Shown here piece after piece: positions 25,571 through 37,473 of a DNA stretch of 64,000 bases. Each line of letters begins with the position of its first letter. The stretch's first letter is position 1. The stretch comes from Paraspadella gotoi. Lineage: Eukaryota; Chaetognatha. The stretch is from contig CM119264.1 of the NCBI GenBank assembly GCA_051294375.1, forward strand, positions 18,209,454-18,273,453. Reading direction: 5' to 3'. A program made the position numbers and the translations under genes. The notes beneath the pieces are model-generated. The model was not told the DNA's origin, ran no database searches, and saw only the letters and a list, made by a program, of their open reading frames with translations.

Positions 25571-28342
25571 GACAGGAGGTGTCACTGAGGGTTGGAAGCC
25601 CCTTAAAACCAACAGTGAGATGCCCCATCCCAATGGGCATTACAGGCTACACGTCCGTTGCCATTGTATTTTATTTGTTTCATTAATAGGCAAATTTGAA
25701 AATAATACTTTTAAAATTAACTTTTAAACCACTAATAATATTCATCCAAAGTCGGCGTGGCAATGACATAAAAAAAAAGCCTCAATATTCGCGTAGCGAG
25801 AAAAAAGGTAAAAAAATTGAGGAATAACTGAGGATGTAAAAAAGTAAACACGGCAACAAAAGAATCCAATCAAGTAGAAAATTCGAGGGTAAACAAACCG
25901 AATTGATCACGTAGTATGTGGAAAATAAAAATAAATCACCACCGACAGGATTTTTTTGAGAAGCTCGATACTATGTTTCAACTCATACCGAGGAAGACTA
26001 CGGAGTTGGTCAAAAGTGAGTTCGGCGAGCGACTTTGTGATTAGCTTCTGACAGCGCAATCTCACGTGACCGTCGTTGTCGTTGTCGACGGTGTTTGTTT
26101 GGCTGTTGTTTTGGTTGTTGAGGTGATTGTTTGGCGGCGCCACGATTTCCTTCGGTTTCTTCGTCGCTTCCGTCCTCCGCCCGTTTTAGATCTCCGTTCT
26201 CCGGTAGCGCCAATTCCATTAGCGAAATAGTTGTTGTTAAACTTGTTTTCAATTTCGTCGCTCGATGTCGTAGTCCTTCGTCGTCGCCGTTCGTCGTCGT
26301 CATGTTCGTCGTCGGCGTTGTCGTTGTCGTTCTTCGTCGACACTTGGTCAAAAAGCTTCCAGAACAATTTGTCACGGATTTTCTTGAAGGAGGATCTGAT
26401 GGAAGGTTTTGAAAGAAATCCGGCGAGACTTGAAAAGAAAAGGAAGGAAAGGAAAGAAAGAAAAAACTCGAAAAGGAGGGGGAAAAAATGGGAAGAAGGA
26501 GAAAAAGTCTGAAAAGAAAAGGAAGGAAAGGAAAGAGAAAATTGGAAAGGGAGGGGGAAAATGGGGAAAATGGAGAAAAGGAGTAAATTGGAAGGAAAAG
26601 GAAATAGAAGCCAAATGAGAAAAGATCGGGGTGGGAGCAAAAAGTTGGCAAAAAGAATGCGATGGTACATAGTATTAGAGAAGGAACCTCGCAATGCGTA
26701 GGCGAAACTAAGTTGAATATAAAAAGGTGAAATATAGATCGTTTTACTAATAACTATTAAAAATTAGCTTTGTATAAACACAAAAATAAGTAAAAATATA
26801 AACATTAAAATTCATCTCATATGTAAATCAATCAGCCTGGTAAACAATTATTATCTATCTATTACTAGAGTCCTTACTCAATACTCATGATACGATGTAT
26901 TAAAAAAAGAACAAATGTTCCTTCCTTACTATTTTCTTTATTCCATTTGTCGCCAAATCTTATCCCGTTCTTCTCGTTATAAATCTTTCCCACAAAGTCA
27001 AAAAACGAGACTCGGTCCTCGGAGGTCGGGAAAGATTTGCGCCGCGCTTCCGACAAATGAAAATATTTCATAATGATAATTCATTTCGAGGAAAATTCCA
27101 ACGAAACGAAATCATTCCATAACTCAGCGACGAAGTTTCGAGACGCGAAAAATCTACGGCTTCTTTGTCATCATAAAGTTGAATCCTCCAAAGAAAAAAT
27201 GGCGAAAATTAAGATTTACGTCGTCGAGGAAGACGAATACGAGGGAAAGGCGAAATGAGATGGGCGGGGGGGGGAGAGGGGGAACGGAGGGAACGTCGAG
27301 GGCGTGGAAGGAGTGTCGGGCACGAGTTTGTTTTTAAACATGATTTACATATTTTTATTTCATAAAAAATTAAAAAAAAGGTTTATTGAAAAATTGGAAA
27401 AAGGTCGTGTAGTTGAAGGTTTTTTTTTCGGAGCATCAGCCCTCCACTGTGTCAATATATTAAAAAAAAAGCAAATAAAAATATGAAAGTTTGCTGCAGA
27501 ATATGATGAAAAAAAATTATGGGCATTATCAGTTTGGGTATTTTTATTTACTATGAAGAAACAGATTCAGAAACAGAGAACACATGTAACAGAACTAACT
27601 AAATAAGAAAAATTAAGAAAAAAGAAACATTAAAAAGTAATTCATTGAGAGAGCCGATTTGAAAGCAAGTGGGGAAAGCACGGTAAGAGATTTAATGAGA
27701 GAGCGGTATTGTTTTAAAAATACGGAGGGCAGGGGGAAAAGAAGTAAGAAAAAAAGAACCGAAAAATGAAAGGAAAGCAAAAAGGAAAACAAAAAAAAAA
27801 AGACAAAAAAAAAGAGAATGTGACCGGACAGAGTATCAGTAGAAGTTGTAGAAATTCGTAAATAAAAAAATATCAATAGTGATTACCTATTTGTACATCC
27901 TTTCTTGTTTTCCTTCGTCTCTATCTATGTACAAAAGTTATTTTTCTCACAGAACGCTTTCGTCCTTGGGTTCGAAACAAAGACAACAACAACGACGATA
28001 TCTCTTCCACTCTGCCGATCGTGTCCTTCCATCTCTCATTCTCTCCGCTCTAAACTTATCCTCCGCTCCTTACCATATACCAATCCACTTCCCCTATACC
28101 TTACCCCAGTTACATCTTCCCATTACTCACCTCCATTCCTCACCTTGATCGTCGGGGTTGTGTCGCCTTCGCACGTTTCCCTCCTCCGGTTTGTTGACTT
28201 CCTTGTTTACGCCTCAGAATCCCCAGATAAAAGTTCCATCCATTTGTCGCCCGCCTCCGCCTGCGTGAGAAAGGGAAGGAGGGAAAGAAGGGCGGTTGAA
28301 GAGAGGAGAGAGAGAGAGAGGATGAGAGAGAGAAGAGAGAAC

Positions 28343-28374
<32 letters not shown>

Positions 28375-29723
28375 CGAAAAGAAAAACAAGAAAGGGCGAC
28401 AGGGAAAAGTCGCACTTTTGGATCGGCGGTCGATCGGGTGGCAAAAAAGGTCATAATGTGAAGACGATATCACTTGTTTCAGAAGAGTTGTTTGTGAAAT
28501 CGACGATGACAGTAAAAATAGAAAAACTAATTAAAAAAAAGAAATTCGTTAAAGGAAAAACTAATTAGAATAATTTCTCAGAGGTGGGAAAAGCGGCAGG
28601 CTAAAAAAAAGATGACACTGTCTATTGGCATTTGTCAGAATGGCAAAGTGCGAAAGACCATGAGAATCGAGGAAGTGGCAAAGAAGATAGAATAGTCTCC
28701 GACCTTTGCGACCACCGTCTCCTGGGATCGAGGTGTTAAGGGGCGAGGAAAGGCGCTGCTTTGGGGAGTCGCACTATTTACTAGCATCGAAATGATGAGA
28801 AAATTTCTCGGGAGTTAAAGACATGATTTATTTGAATTTAATTCTTGTTAGTTCGCGTTGTTCTCGTCAGGTTGAAAAATGGAACAACAGTATGAAATTT
28901 TCTTGGCTCCTCGACAGTTTATAGTTCTTTAGGGGTTGTTAGGTGACCTGGATGCGAACTCAAACTGGCAGATCACGTGACCGAGATGTTGTGGTTGTCC
29001 CGGAGGACCCATGGAAATGTTTGTTGACGTCGTCGTCGCCGCCGCTTGATCACCGCTAGTAGTCGTTATCGTCGTCGTCGTCGTCGGCATCGTCATCGCT
29101 GGCGTCGTCGTCTTCGTTACGCGCGTTGTTCAACAATGACCTCGTCGTCATAACCGACGTCGTCGTCGTCATCGTCGAAGTTCTCACGTTCCTCTTATTA
29201 TAATTCTCAAGTGATCGTCATCATCGTCCGAATCTTCGATTTCACATTCGATTTATTCTTCTCTTTCTCACATTATCGTGACGTTTTACGTCGGGAAAGT
29301 AATTTGTGCCCATATCGTCGTCGTCTTCGTTATCGTCGTCCTAGAATTTTCCTTATTTTTTTTTCCACGGTGCCGTCGTCGTTGTCGTTGTCGTCTTCTT
29401 CGACGTCGTCGTCCTCTCGCTTAACACGACGATGAAAAACGTAGAGCGAATTGAAGATGCGAACCGCGCGGCGGAGGCTGGGTAGGGGTTGGTAAGGAGA
29501 GGTTTGAGGCGGGGTAAGTGTAGTTCAGAAGGGGGCTGAGATTAGATGGAATACGGTCGAAATGAGGTTGACTCAGTGATGTTCGGGACGGCTTTGTTTG
29601 ACATCAAAAATGAATGTTACGGAATTACGGAATGTTATAAATATGTACAAAGCCGAAAAAAAAGACTTAATTTAAAAAACAATTCAACTAACTTGTTAAA
29701 CAATATTCTTCGTTACTTTTCAG
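25571..29723. other. Non-coding intronic stretch before the TM1 exon
   Basis: No gene supported. Contents: small hairpins just after copy A (25571-25670), GTC/GAC-rich DNA at 26070-26340 and 29020-29440, (GA)n at 28305-28370, and CACGTG E-boxes near 26063 and 28975. Open frames across the GTC-rich DNA are low-complexity. Confidence 0.6.
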
Positions 29724-29891
29724 ATTCTTCTGGCTGATGGCTTGCCTCACCGCCTCCCTCTGCCTCGTCCTCCAAATCTACTCCTGCGTCAAGCGTTTCG
29801 TCGACAACTCCACCGTCGTCGAGACCAACGTCGTCTTCAACAACAGCCTCGTCTTCCCCGCCGTCACCATCTGCAACATCAACAACATCAA
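29724..29891 (+). CDS. DEG/ENaC (ASIC-like) channel, first transmembrane exon
   Basis: This 168-bp exon has phase 2 at both ends (acceptor TTTTCAG, donor AA|GTCAGT). It encodes 56 residues: TM1 (FFWLMACLTASLCLVLQIYS), a post-TM1 segment (CVKRFVDNSTVVETNVVF), and the family signature FPAVTICNINNIK at the start of the extracellular palm. FPAVT(I/L)CN is diagnostic of ENaC, ASIC and degenerin subunits. The upstream partner is the exon ending at 3019. No downstream exon with the cysteine-rich ectodomain or TM2 was found before the window ends. The next coding sequence on this strand is the asparaginase, 325 bp further on. The channel is therefore either cut off by rearrangement or continues beyond 64 kb with other genes inside its next intron. 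Confidence 0.88.
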
Positions 29892-30216
29892 GTCAGTTCA
29901 ATTTCGTATCCTATCTCTTACCAGTACCGTTCCAGCCTCGTTTATGAAATTGGTACATTTTTATCGCCGCCACGATACCGTTCATGGCTTTTTGCTTTTG
30001 AGTTTTCCTCCTCTTAGAAAAAAACTTTTTGGTTTGTTTGTCGACGATCAAGTTTAGTACACTTTCTATTCGATTTTCATTTATGAATAGTTTTGTTCTT
30101 AGTTATAAATTACAACTATAAAATCAGCGTCATAAAAAACGTAATGCGATGCTTAAATGATGTCACAGTCTGAAATGTTTCGCTTCTCAAAATGAAAATA
30201 TTAGGATCGGTTCGCG

Positions 30217-31891
30217 ATGCCCGCTTGCTCGTGCGCCAATCGAGATGGACAGCTGGCTGTGTCGAACTGTCCCTGCATCCAGCACGTTGGTCGGACAGAA
30301 CCTCGAGTTCTGGTTCTCTACGCGGGCGGCACCATCGGCATGACGCTCAAAGATGGAGTCTACTCTCCTGAGCCGCGATTCCTGGAGGCGGCGATGCGGC
30401 GCCAACCGTCGCTTCACGATCCTGACTACTTAATTGAAACGACGACAACGACAACGACGACGACCACGCCCACCTTATTTCTCGCCTTGCCGCTTTCTCG
30501 ATCTCGAACTCACGTCCTCTACGAAATCCGCGAGTACGAGCCTCTCATCGACTCCTCCAATTCTTCGGCGGAGGACTGGTCGCGTCTCGCCGGCGACATC
30601 GAGGCTTCACACGACGACTTTGACGGCTTCGTCGTTGTCCACGGCACCGACACCATGGCGTACGCTGCCTCGGCCCTCAGCTTTCTCCTGGAAGCGCTGG
30701 ATAAGCCCGTCGTCTTCACCGGAGCGCTAGTGCCAATCTGCGAGCCCCGAGGCGACGCCGTGGGAAATCTCGTCGACGCCTTGACCGCCGCCGGGGTCAT
30801 GAAGGTTTCAGAGGTCTGCATCTGTCTGGACCGGAAACTCCTTCGCGGCAACCGCTCCACCAAAGTCAGCACGGATCGGTTCGACGCCATCGAGTCGCCA
30901 AATCTGGCACCGCTGGCCACATTTGGTATCGAGGTCGAGCTAGGCGTCGAAGCGGTGGAGCGGGCGCCGGGAACAGGACAGTTTCGCGCGCACAAGGCGA
31001 GTGGAAAGATTCAAAAACGAAGATTTTTTTTTGTCTGTCGATCGGCCTGTCTGTCTAGTCTCCAAAATACCCCCGCAAACAATATTTATTTAAAAAATTC
31101 CCTCTTATTCACAAAAGAGTTTCTGCTGCAAACTGGCCATCCTGCAATTGTTCCCCTCGATCCCGGGAGAGATGGTGGCGGCGGCGCTTCGTCCGCCGAC
31201 CGAGGGCGTGGTTCTCCTTACATACGGCACCGGAAACGCTCCGGACAATCGACCGGAAATTCTGGAGCTGCTGAGGGAGGCGGTGAAACGAGGCGTCATC
31301 GTCGTCAACGTGACTCATTGCATAAGAGGTTGACGAGGAATTGGTGGACGAAGGGGGGGTGAAACTGTGAGAAACAGAAAGGGAATACAATCCTCTTGCA
31401 GTGATATATAAATTATATATTTACACTAAGGCGGGCCAAAAATTAACATTTTTTACAAAGTGTACGTAAAAACCTTCGATTCGTTGCGTTTTAAATTTTT
31501 TTTTGTGCTGAAGAAGACTCGAAAAAAGAGTCGAAACATGTCTAAGATGTTAAAAAGTTATCCTATAAATACAAATAAAATTTATGTGTTCTTCGACAAA
31601 ATTATCAAAACCTGGGCCTTCAAAATACTTTTTTAAAAAACTTAATTGAAATTCAATAAATATGATTTTGAACAACTTTTCAACCATCTACCAGGCCGCG
31701 TTGGGCGGAACTACGCGGTGAGCACCGCCCTTGCTGATTCCGGCGTCATTGCAGGCGCCGATCTGACGACGGAAGCGGCGCTGACAAAACTCGGTTACGT
31801 CCTATCTAAGTCCGAGTGGAGTCTGGAGGAGAAGCGGAGAGCCGTTGCCCTTGACATCCGGGGAGAGATGACGCCGGAAGCGTCGACATGA
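30217..31891 (+). CDS. ASPG: Type I L-asparaginase, ASPG-like, three exons
   Basis: The enzyme hydrolyses L-asparagine to aspartate and ammonia and is presumably cytosolic. Exons are 30217-30996, 31118-31328 and 31695-31891 (TGA), giving 395 residues. The N-domain has the catalytic-Thr motif YAGGTIGM (residues 35-42), the second motif VVHGTDTMAYAAS (140-152) with the Thr-Asp pair, FTGALVPI, and the active-site Lys region GNRSTKVS (211-218). The later exons give ILQLFPSIPGEMV, GVVLLTYGTGNAP, VIVVNVTHCIRG, SGVIAGADLTTEAALTKLGYVL and the ending RGEMTPEAST, all as in the asparaginase half of vertebrate ASPG. The ankyrin repeats that follow in the vertebrate protein are absent. Residues 75-84 are a poly-Thr run encoded by (ACG/ACA)n where relatives have ordinary sequence. 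Intron 1 appears to be GC-AG. The ATG follows an AG acceptor-like site by 12 nt, so a 5' UTR exon or trans-splicing is possible. A likely poly(A) signal AATAAA lies near 32130. Confidence 0.92.
30997..31117 (+). other. Probable GC-AG intron in the asparaginase gene
   Basis: Exon 1 is collinear with the ASPG family up to FRAHK (AAG at 30994-30996) and is followed by GCGAGT, which matches a donor consensus except for C at position 2. The only frame-consistent acceptor is ACAAAAG ending at 31117, giving phase 0 on both sides and restoring the family sequence (KLAILQLFPSIP). The nearby GT at 31001 would be phase 1 and has no matching acceptor. Confidence 0.6.
31508..31542 (+). ncRNA. Hammerhead-like motif in asparaginase intron 2
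   Basis: CTGAAGA is followed by one A, then GACTC, a 7-nt loop, GAGTC, GAAAC and ATGTC. The five-base stem II is perfect and CTGANGA, GAAA and GTC are all present. The extra A before stem II and the very short stem III depart from the textbook fold, so activity is uncertain. Confidence 0.4.
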
Positions 31892-32945
31892 GGCGTGCGT
31901 TATTTTGTTTTCTGGTCGGTGGCAACGTGGCCTTTGTTTATATTCTTGTACTGCCTCAAGCTTATTTAACATTTTTAACATCTATATTGCTTAAATAATT
32001 GATATTCTGTCCGTATACAAAGCTATTATACTCTGTATACAATTTTTTTTAATTTCATCCACCCAAAGAAAAAAGAGATAAGATTTAACAAGAAGTATTT
32101 ATTTTGCGAATTAATTATAATCGTCAAACAATAAAAGATATAAAAATTAGAATTAGTTAAAATGTACTTAACAATAGACTTCTACTGAATACAACGTATG
32201 AACAAAAATAGAGTAAAGATTAACGTCATCGATTTATTAGCACGATAACAACGAATTTATCACAGATATTCTTATGGAACAATCGAACTAATACATTGTC
32301 GAATTCTTGGCTAGATTATTATTATAATAAAAATATCTAAACTAGATCGCCATTAAAATACTTTTTTTCTTTCTAAATATTTTTTTCGGGTACCAAAGTT
32401 TTCATCGGTCATGAATACAAAATGAATGAAATATTTCTTCACAAAATTTGTTTAAAAAAATGTCAGATGTCGTCATCTCAGTTATAGATTATAATGTTTT
32501 TACCAGCTGTATTTTTTGTAAAACAGGAGTTTTGAAAATATTTAAAATGAGAAAAATTTTAAATCGTTTAAATCGCCTTAAGTCGGATTGAAAGAAAAAA
32601 GTTACTAGTAAAAAAAATTGAGCCTTTAAACTACATTTGTTTTTCAACAGTATTACAAGCCTTAGAATAACGATTTCTTATTTTCTCAAAGATCAAAATC
32701 AAAATCTAGTATCGCCCGTCATGTTTTTAAAATCTAATTTAAGTCTAAGAGAATATACAAAACAATGCAATACGAAAGAAATTGGGCAAAATTTAAACGT
32801 AAAATCCGATTCATTGTTTGTCTGGTATAGAAATCTTGCAACTACTTACAAAAAAAGAGAATAAATAAAATATGTTTATATGAAGAGTGTTATTCGGAAT
32901 GTGACATAAGCTTTGAGCTGATAAAAGAGTTACAAGCTAAAGCAA

Positions 32946-33041
<96 letters not shown>

Positions 33042-33072
33042 CAATATAATAATAATAATAAATAATAATAAC

Positions 33073-33141
<69 letters not shown>

Positions 33142-33181
33142 CAAAATTCTAAAAAATGTCTAAACGGAATGGGTGATGATG
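31892..33181. other. Tail-to-tail intergenic region with (TAA)n tract
   Basis: AT-rich sequence separates the converging asparaginase and ZYG11-like genes. A long (TAA/ATA)n microsatellite fills about 32949-33139, ending close to the stop codon of the minus-strand gene. I see no further gene. Confidence 0.7.
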
Positions 33182-34184
33182 CTACGCGACAGTAATTTTC
33201 CTCTTTGTCCCCTTAATTCCTTGATCTAAATATCCTTTTGAAAATTCGATGAGCCTCTTTGCGAGACGCTGCACATCGGCGTCCTTGTCAGTGGCAACGA
33301 CAGCTTCGAGTAGCTCGAACCCACCCTCTCTCCGCAGCATCGGCACGTGACGATCGGGCTGCGCGCCGCAGGCGTTGGCTACTCCCCACAGCGCCCACTG
33401 GTGCACGGCAGGCGGGCGGCCTGCGCGCAGCATGGTGAAAATGCTCTTGAACGAAGTGAATCCGAGGGAAATCTCCGAATCTCGGTTCGAATTGTCGTTG
33501 TTGTTGTCGTCGTTTCCGTTAGGTACGGGTTCATTGTTGTTGTTGACGTGGTTTTCGGCGGGAGTGTCGTTGCCCTTGTCAGCGTCTTTGGCCCCGGCGG
33601 GATTGAATGGGTCCTTGAGAGCCAGCACGGTGGCTTTGATCTTCCTCAAAACGTCGGCGCTGTTGTCGAAGATCCAGAAACCGTTCGTCCTGACCTTGCG
33701 AGGATCATCGCAGGCGATCGCCGCGAGGATACCTGACGCCAAGAATCCAAGCATGGGATTGCGCAGGGATTCGCTGGCGCCGCCGTTTTCCGCCGCCGCC
33801 GCCGCAGCTGCCTCCTCGATGATTTCCACGAGGATTTTCTTCACGCTACGCTGTTCAATCTTCTTACGCGTGCGACGGCAGAGTCCGACGTTAAGAAGGA
33901 TGCCCATGATGCGGATGAGATCCTGACATCGCTCTGCCTCTCGATCTTTGAATCCATTGACGCGTTTCATGAGTTTGACGAGGAACTCGAGGCCGCCCAC
34001 CTCGACCAGCGTCTGGCAGGCGAAAGGGTTCTCGTCCGTGAGGTTCCACAAGGCCGAGAGGAGAGCCTCCCTCTCGTCGGGGTTTCGGGTGACGAGGTTT
34101 TCATTGATCCTGGCTACGATCTGTCGACGGATGAGATAGCGGACGCCGTCGTGGAGATGAGACTGATTCTCCCGATTTTCCAAA

Positions 34185-34221
<37 letters not shown>

Positions 34222-36367
34222 GAATCGTCGTGGGGAGACTTGTGAAGATCCGGTTAAAACAGGTGACGAAGAGGCCGAAGAGGGTGAGGTCTTGAGTGAT
34301 CCAGAGATTGTCCGAGACGCACGGCAGCAGCAGGACGTCGCACATTTTGATTCGACTCAGCGAGGTGGAGCGGAGGAGCAGCGGCTCCAGGTTGATACAG
34401 ATCGACGCTACGTTTTTGACTAAAAGTTCGCGGAGATGCTCGAGGCTCTGGAGAAAGCTTCTGTCGTGGGACGAGAATTGTTGGCACTTGGCACAATAGT
34501 CTATGTAATCTTGGTTAATGTAGTGTTCTTCGAAACACTCGTAGGCAACTTGAAAGGCTTCTTTGGCGAGGTTAGGGTTAATACAATGAAGGTCTCCTGA
34601 CTGGCTCGTTTGAGTCAGGTTTCCGAGGCAAGCCAGACCGTTGATGGAGAGATTGTAGCGCGTTTTCAAATATGTTTTGACTTTGTTCACGTCGTAGATA
34701 ATCATGAATCCTTCGGAGCAAAAGTGGTGGCGTTGAAGTTCGAGCTCTCGCTGCAGTCGTCGCGCTTCTTTTAATGCGTGGACGATGGCCTCGAGCAGCA
34801 ATTCGGGATCCGTTGACGTTATATTCGAAGACGAACTCTCTCGACTCATCTCGAAGATGACACGGAACACCTCGTCCATGAAGACAAGTTTTTCCGGTTG
34901 ACGCAACAACGCCATCATTTGGCGCACGTTCGCGGTTCCGGAGACGACGAGACGGCGGGCGACGGGCGTGGCATCGAGGGAAGACCTCAGAAGAGCGCCG
35001 GTGGCTGAAGGATTGTCTTTGAGAGGATCGTCCGCCGACCAAGCTGTCGACGGCGAGGACGCGAAAAACGATTTGAATTTAGCCTGAGTAAAGACGTCGT
35101 AGAATGAAGCGTCGTCGGTGCGGGAACAGAGACCAAGATGGGTGAGGAATGGGTGTTCGAGGAGGAATTGGACGAGGTCGCGTTCGTCGGTGGCGCCGGA
35201 TTCTCGGTAACCGGAGAGATCGAGGAAAGTGAGATGCGGGAGGAGGATTTCTGAATTCTGCGTCGTTGTTGTAGTGGAAGAACCGTGCTGACGTCGCAGC
35301 AGACGACTAAGTTTGAGCTGCTGCAGCCGCCCATCGGCGGGCCGCGTGATGTCGTGAGCCATATCGAGGTGCTCCAACTGCTCCATGAACGCCAGTGTAT
35401 CCACAATGTCGATCCTCGACGCGGGGTTCTCATGGAGAAAGGCATGATGCAGCACCAGGCGCCGCAACGATTTTCCGGCGCTGGCGATCTGCCCAAAGTC
35501 CAGGCACCAAGAGTAGGAGAGATCCAAGGTCTGCAGACGCGTCAGGTCCCCGATGCCCGATAGGTCGAGTGGAAGGCACCACGAGTCCTGACTGTGCCGC
35601 AGCCTCAACGCCCTCAGGTGAACCAGTCTGCGGATCGGGAGGATGGTGAGGAGGCGGGGAAAGTCTAGCGTCAACTCTCTCAAGGCGCCGAACATAGGCA
35701 GACTGAGATTGAGGAATTCCTCCTGACGTCCGTTGGGCGGACCGACGAGGTGTGCGCCGAGCAGCGGGGGTCGTCGAGGATCCTCGGGAGGCGGCGTGTA
35801 TCTTCCTTCGAAAGGTTCCACGTTGAGTCTTTGGTAGATGGGCGAGGTGGCCCAGATGCTGGGCACGACCCACTTGAGGCGGCGCGAGACGATCCCTGCG
35901 TCCATAAGTCTCGTGGCGGCGTCGCGGTTGAACAACATGTTGTTTTTCGGAGTCTGAAGAAAGTTTTGATGGATTCGTCCGATGATCTCTTGACAGAGGG
36001 GAAGGGGGACGGGGAAGGAATCAACATGGGCGGGGAAGGAAGAGTGGGTCGAGAGTGCCGGGGCGGCGGAGCGGACGTTGTCCGACCGCGGGGCGAGTTT
36101 AGGGGTCATCGTCGTCGACGCAATTACGGTCGTCGACGGCGTCGTCGCTTTCCGACCGACGCTTTGCTCGATTTCGGTGTCGGAGTCGTCGATTTCGTCG
36201 GCCGGCGTCGCGAGAAGCGGCGTCCATGTCGCGGTGGCGGCGAAAATGCCGGCCGCGACGGCGTCGAGAGAGAGACTTTTGAGAGTCGGCACCGTCGTGG
36301 AGAAACGCCAGTCGGCGAGACCCGTGGTGTCGGTAGAAGATGAGGTGGCGTGGCGTGATTGAGCCAT
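33182..36367 (-). CDS. ZYG11/ZER1-family CUL2 E3 ligase substrate receptor, intronless
   Basis: One uninterrupted 1061-codon frame. Members of this family are CUL2-RING adaptors that, in mammals, bind proteins with exposed N-terminal glycine. Residues 1-115 are Ser/Thr-rich and probably disordered. A weak BC-box-like segment (PLPLCQEIIGRI) lies at about 120-131. The leucine-rich-repeat half includes LRELTLDFPRLLTILPI, LTRLQTLDLSYSW, LEHLDMAHD and LTFLDLSGYRESGATDE, then RRLVVSGTANVRQMMALL. The armadillo half has ALWNLTDENPFACQTLVEVG (772-791), SFKSIFTMLR (about 972-981) and HQWALWGVANACGAQPDRHV, matching the conserved C-terminus of ZYG11B. Mammalian members are about 740-770 residues; the excess here is the N-terminus plus Ser, Ala and Asn/Asp low-complexity inserts. 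Lack of introns contrasts with its split neighbours. I cannot choose between ZYG11 and ZER1 orthology. Confidence 0.88.
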
Positions 36368-36404
36368 CTGTAGTGACGAAATCTGAGAGAGAGAAAAAAA
36401 AAAC
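36368..36404 (-). promoter_or_regulatory. Acceptor-like site just upstream of the ZYG11-like start codon
   Basis: Read on the minus strand, a T/C-rich run ends in CTCTCTCAG, and a second CACTACAG immediately abuts the ATG. Either could be the acceptor of a 5' UTR intron or a spliced-leader trans-splice site. No leader RNA gene was seen in the window. Confidence 0.3.
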
Positions 36405-37441
36405 GATTTATAAAATATTTGTATTTAATTATGACGCTAACGACCAGCGCAGTTCATCGATTTGTTTTAAAGTTCAAAACTTAGTTTTATTTTTTTTTAA
36501 AACGCAAAATATACATTTATTCGGTTTGTCGACAATATTTTTTAAAAAAAATTAAACGTTTTATTTTCGTCGATGATCATTCATCATTTTTTCTCAAAGA
36601 AAAAAAAAACATTTATAGAAAATTCATAATAAGAAATATATTTAAAAAAAAAACCCGAAGAAAAAAAAAACCGTAACACGAAATGATCGACCCGGTTTCT
36701 CCTTTCTGATTCTTCTCTCGATCCCTTCGTCGCTTTTATAGTGACTTTTTTTAAAAACTTTCCTTCGATTGCGAAAACCAGATCGGTTCGGCCAAAACGA
36801 TTTCGAGGTCGATCGCTGCCAAAGATCGAGACCACAAAAACGATCAAAGCGAGGATTGCTCGGAGATTCGAAACCAGATCTAGATTCCTCCACGATCTCC
36901 TTTTTCCGACTCTTAATCGGGAAGAGATCTGCCCGGACCCGGGAGGAGGAGGAGGCCCCCGTGATTCACCGGTGATTCACGATGGACGCCGAATCATCAC
37001 GCGGGGATTTGTTCACATTGCGAAATTCACGCCTTTTAAGCGATTTCTCTCTCGGAATTAAGTGACACTCCCTCTCTCTCTCTTTCTCTTTCTCTTTCTC
37101 TCTCTCTCCGTCTCTCCGTCTCTGCGGAACGAAATATTTTAAAAGGAAAACAAAATCATCTGGGCGAGTGAAAGGATTGAGTTGATCAATAACAGAAAAT
37201 GTAAGAAATACGTACAATGAAGAAAGAAAAAAACTAAATATGAAAAAGAGAGAAAACGGAAGACGAGACTCGAGAGGGAGACAGTTAAGAGAAAAGCAAA
37301 GAAAAGAATCTGAAGACGAAGCCCGAAAATAGACGGAAGTTGCAGGAAAAACAAACCGGGGCAGAGAAAAAATCCAGATTTCGACGATAATGAGTGAATG
37401 AGAGAAAGAAAGAGAGAAAGAAAGAGAGAAAGAAAGAAAAA

Positions 37442-37473
<32 letters not shown>

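Larger units (their letters stand above)
3020..29723 (+). other. 26.7-kb intron of the DEG/ENaC gene
   Basis: The donor AG|GTGAGT at 3020 and the acceptor TTTTCAG ending at 29723 are both phase 2; the split codon reads AGA (Arg), giving KIRR-FFWLM across the join. All other introns resolved in the window are roughly 80-800 bp. The intron contains the hAT-type and Tc1-type elements, two minisatellites, an assembly duplication and numerous (GA)n tracts, so transposon and repeat insertion probably expanded it. The linkage rests on phase and family fit, not on transcript data. Confidence 0.65.

Noticed and set aside
26010-26694. Two overlapping ~210-codon minus-strand frames
   Set aside because: Both are low-complexity translations of GA-rich and GTC-rich DNA, and they overlap in different frames without codon bias.
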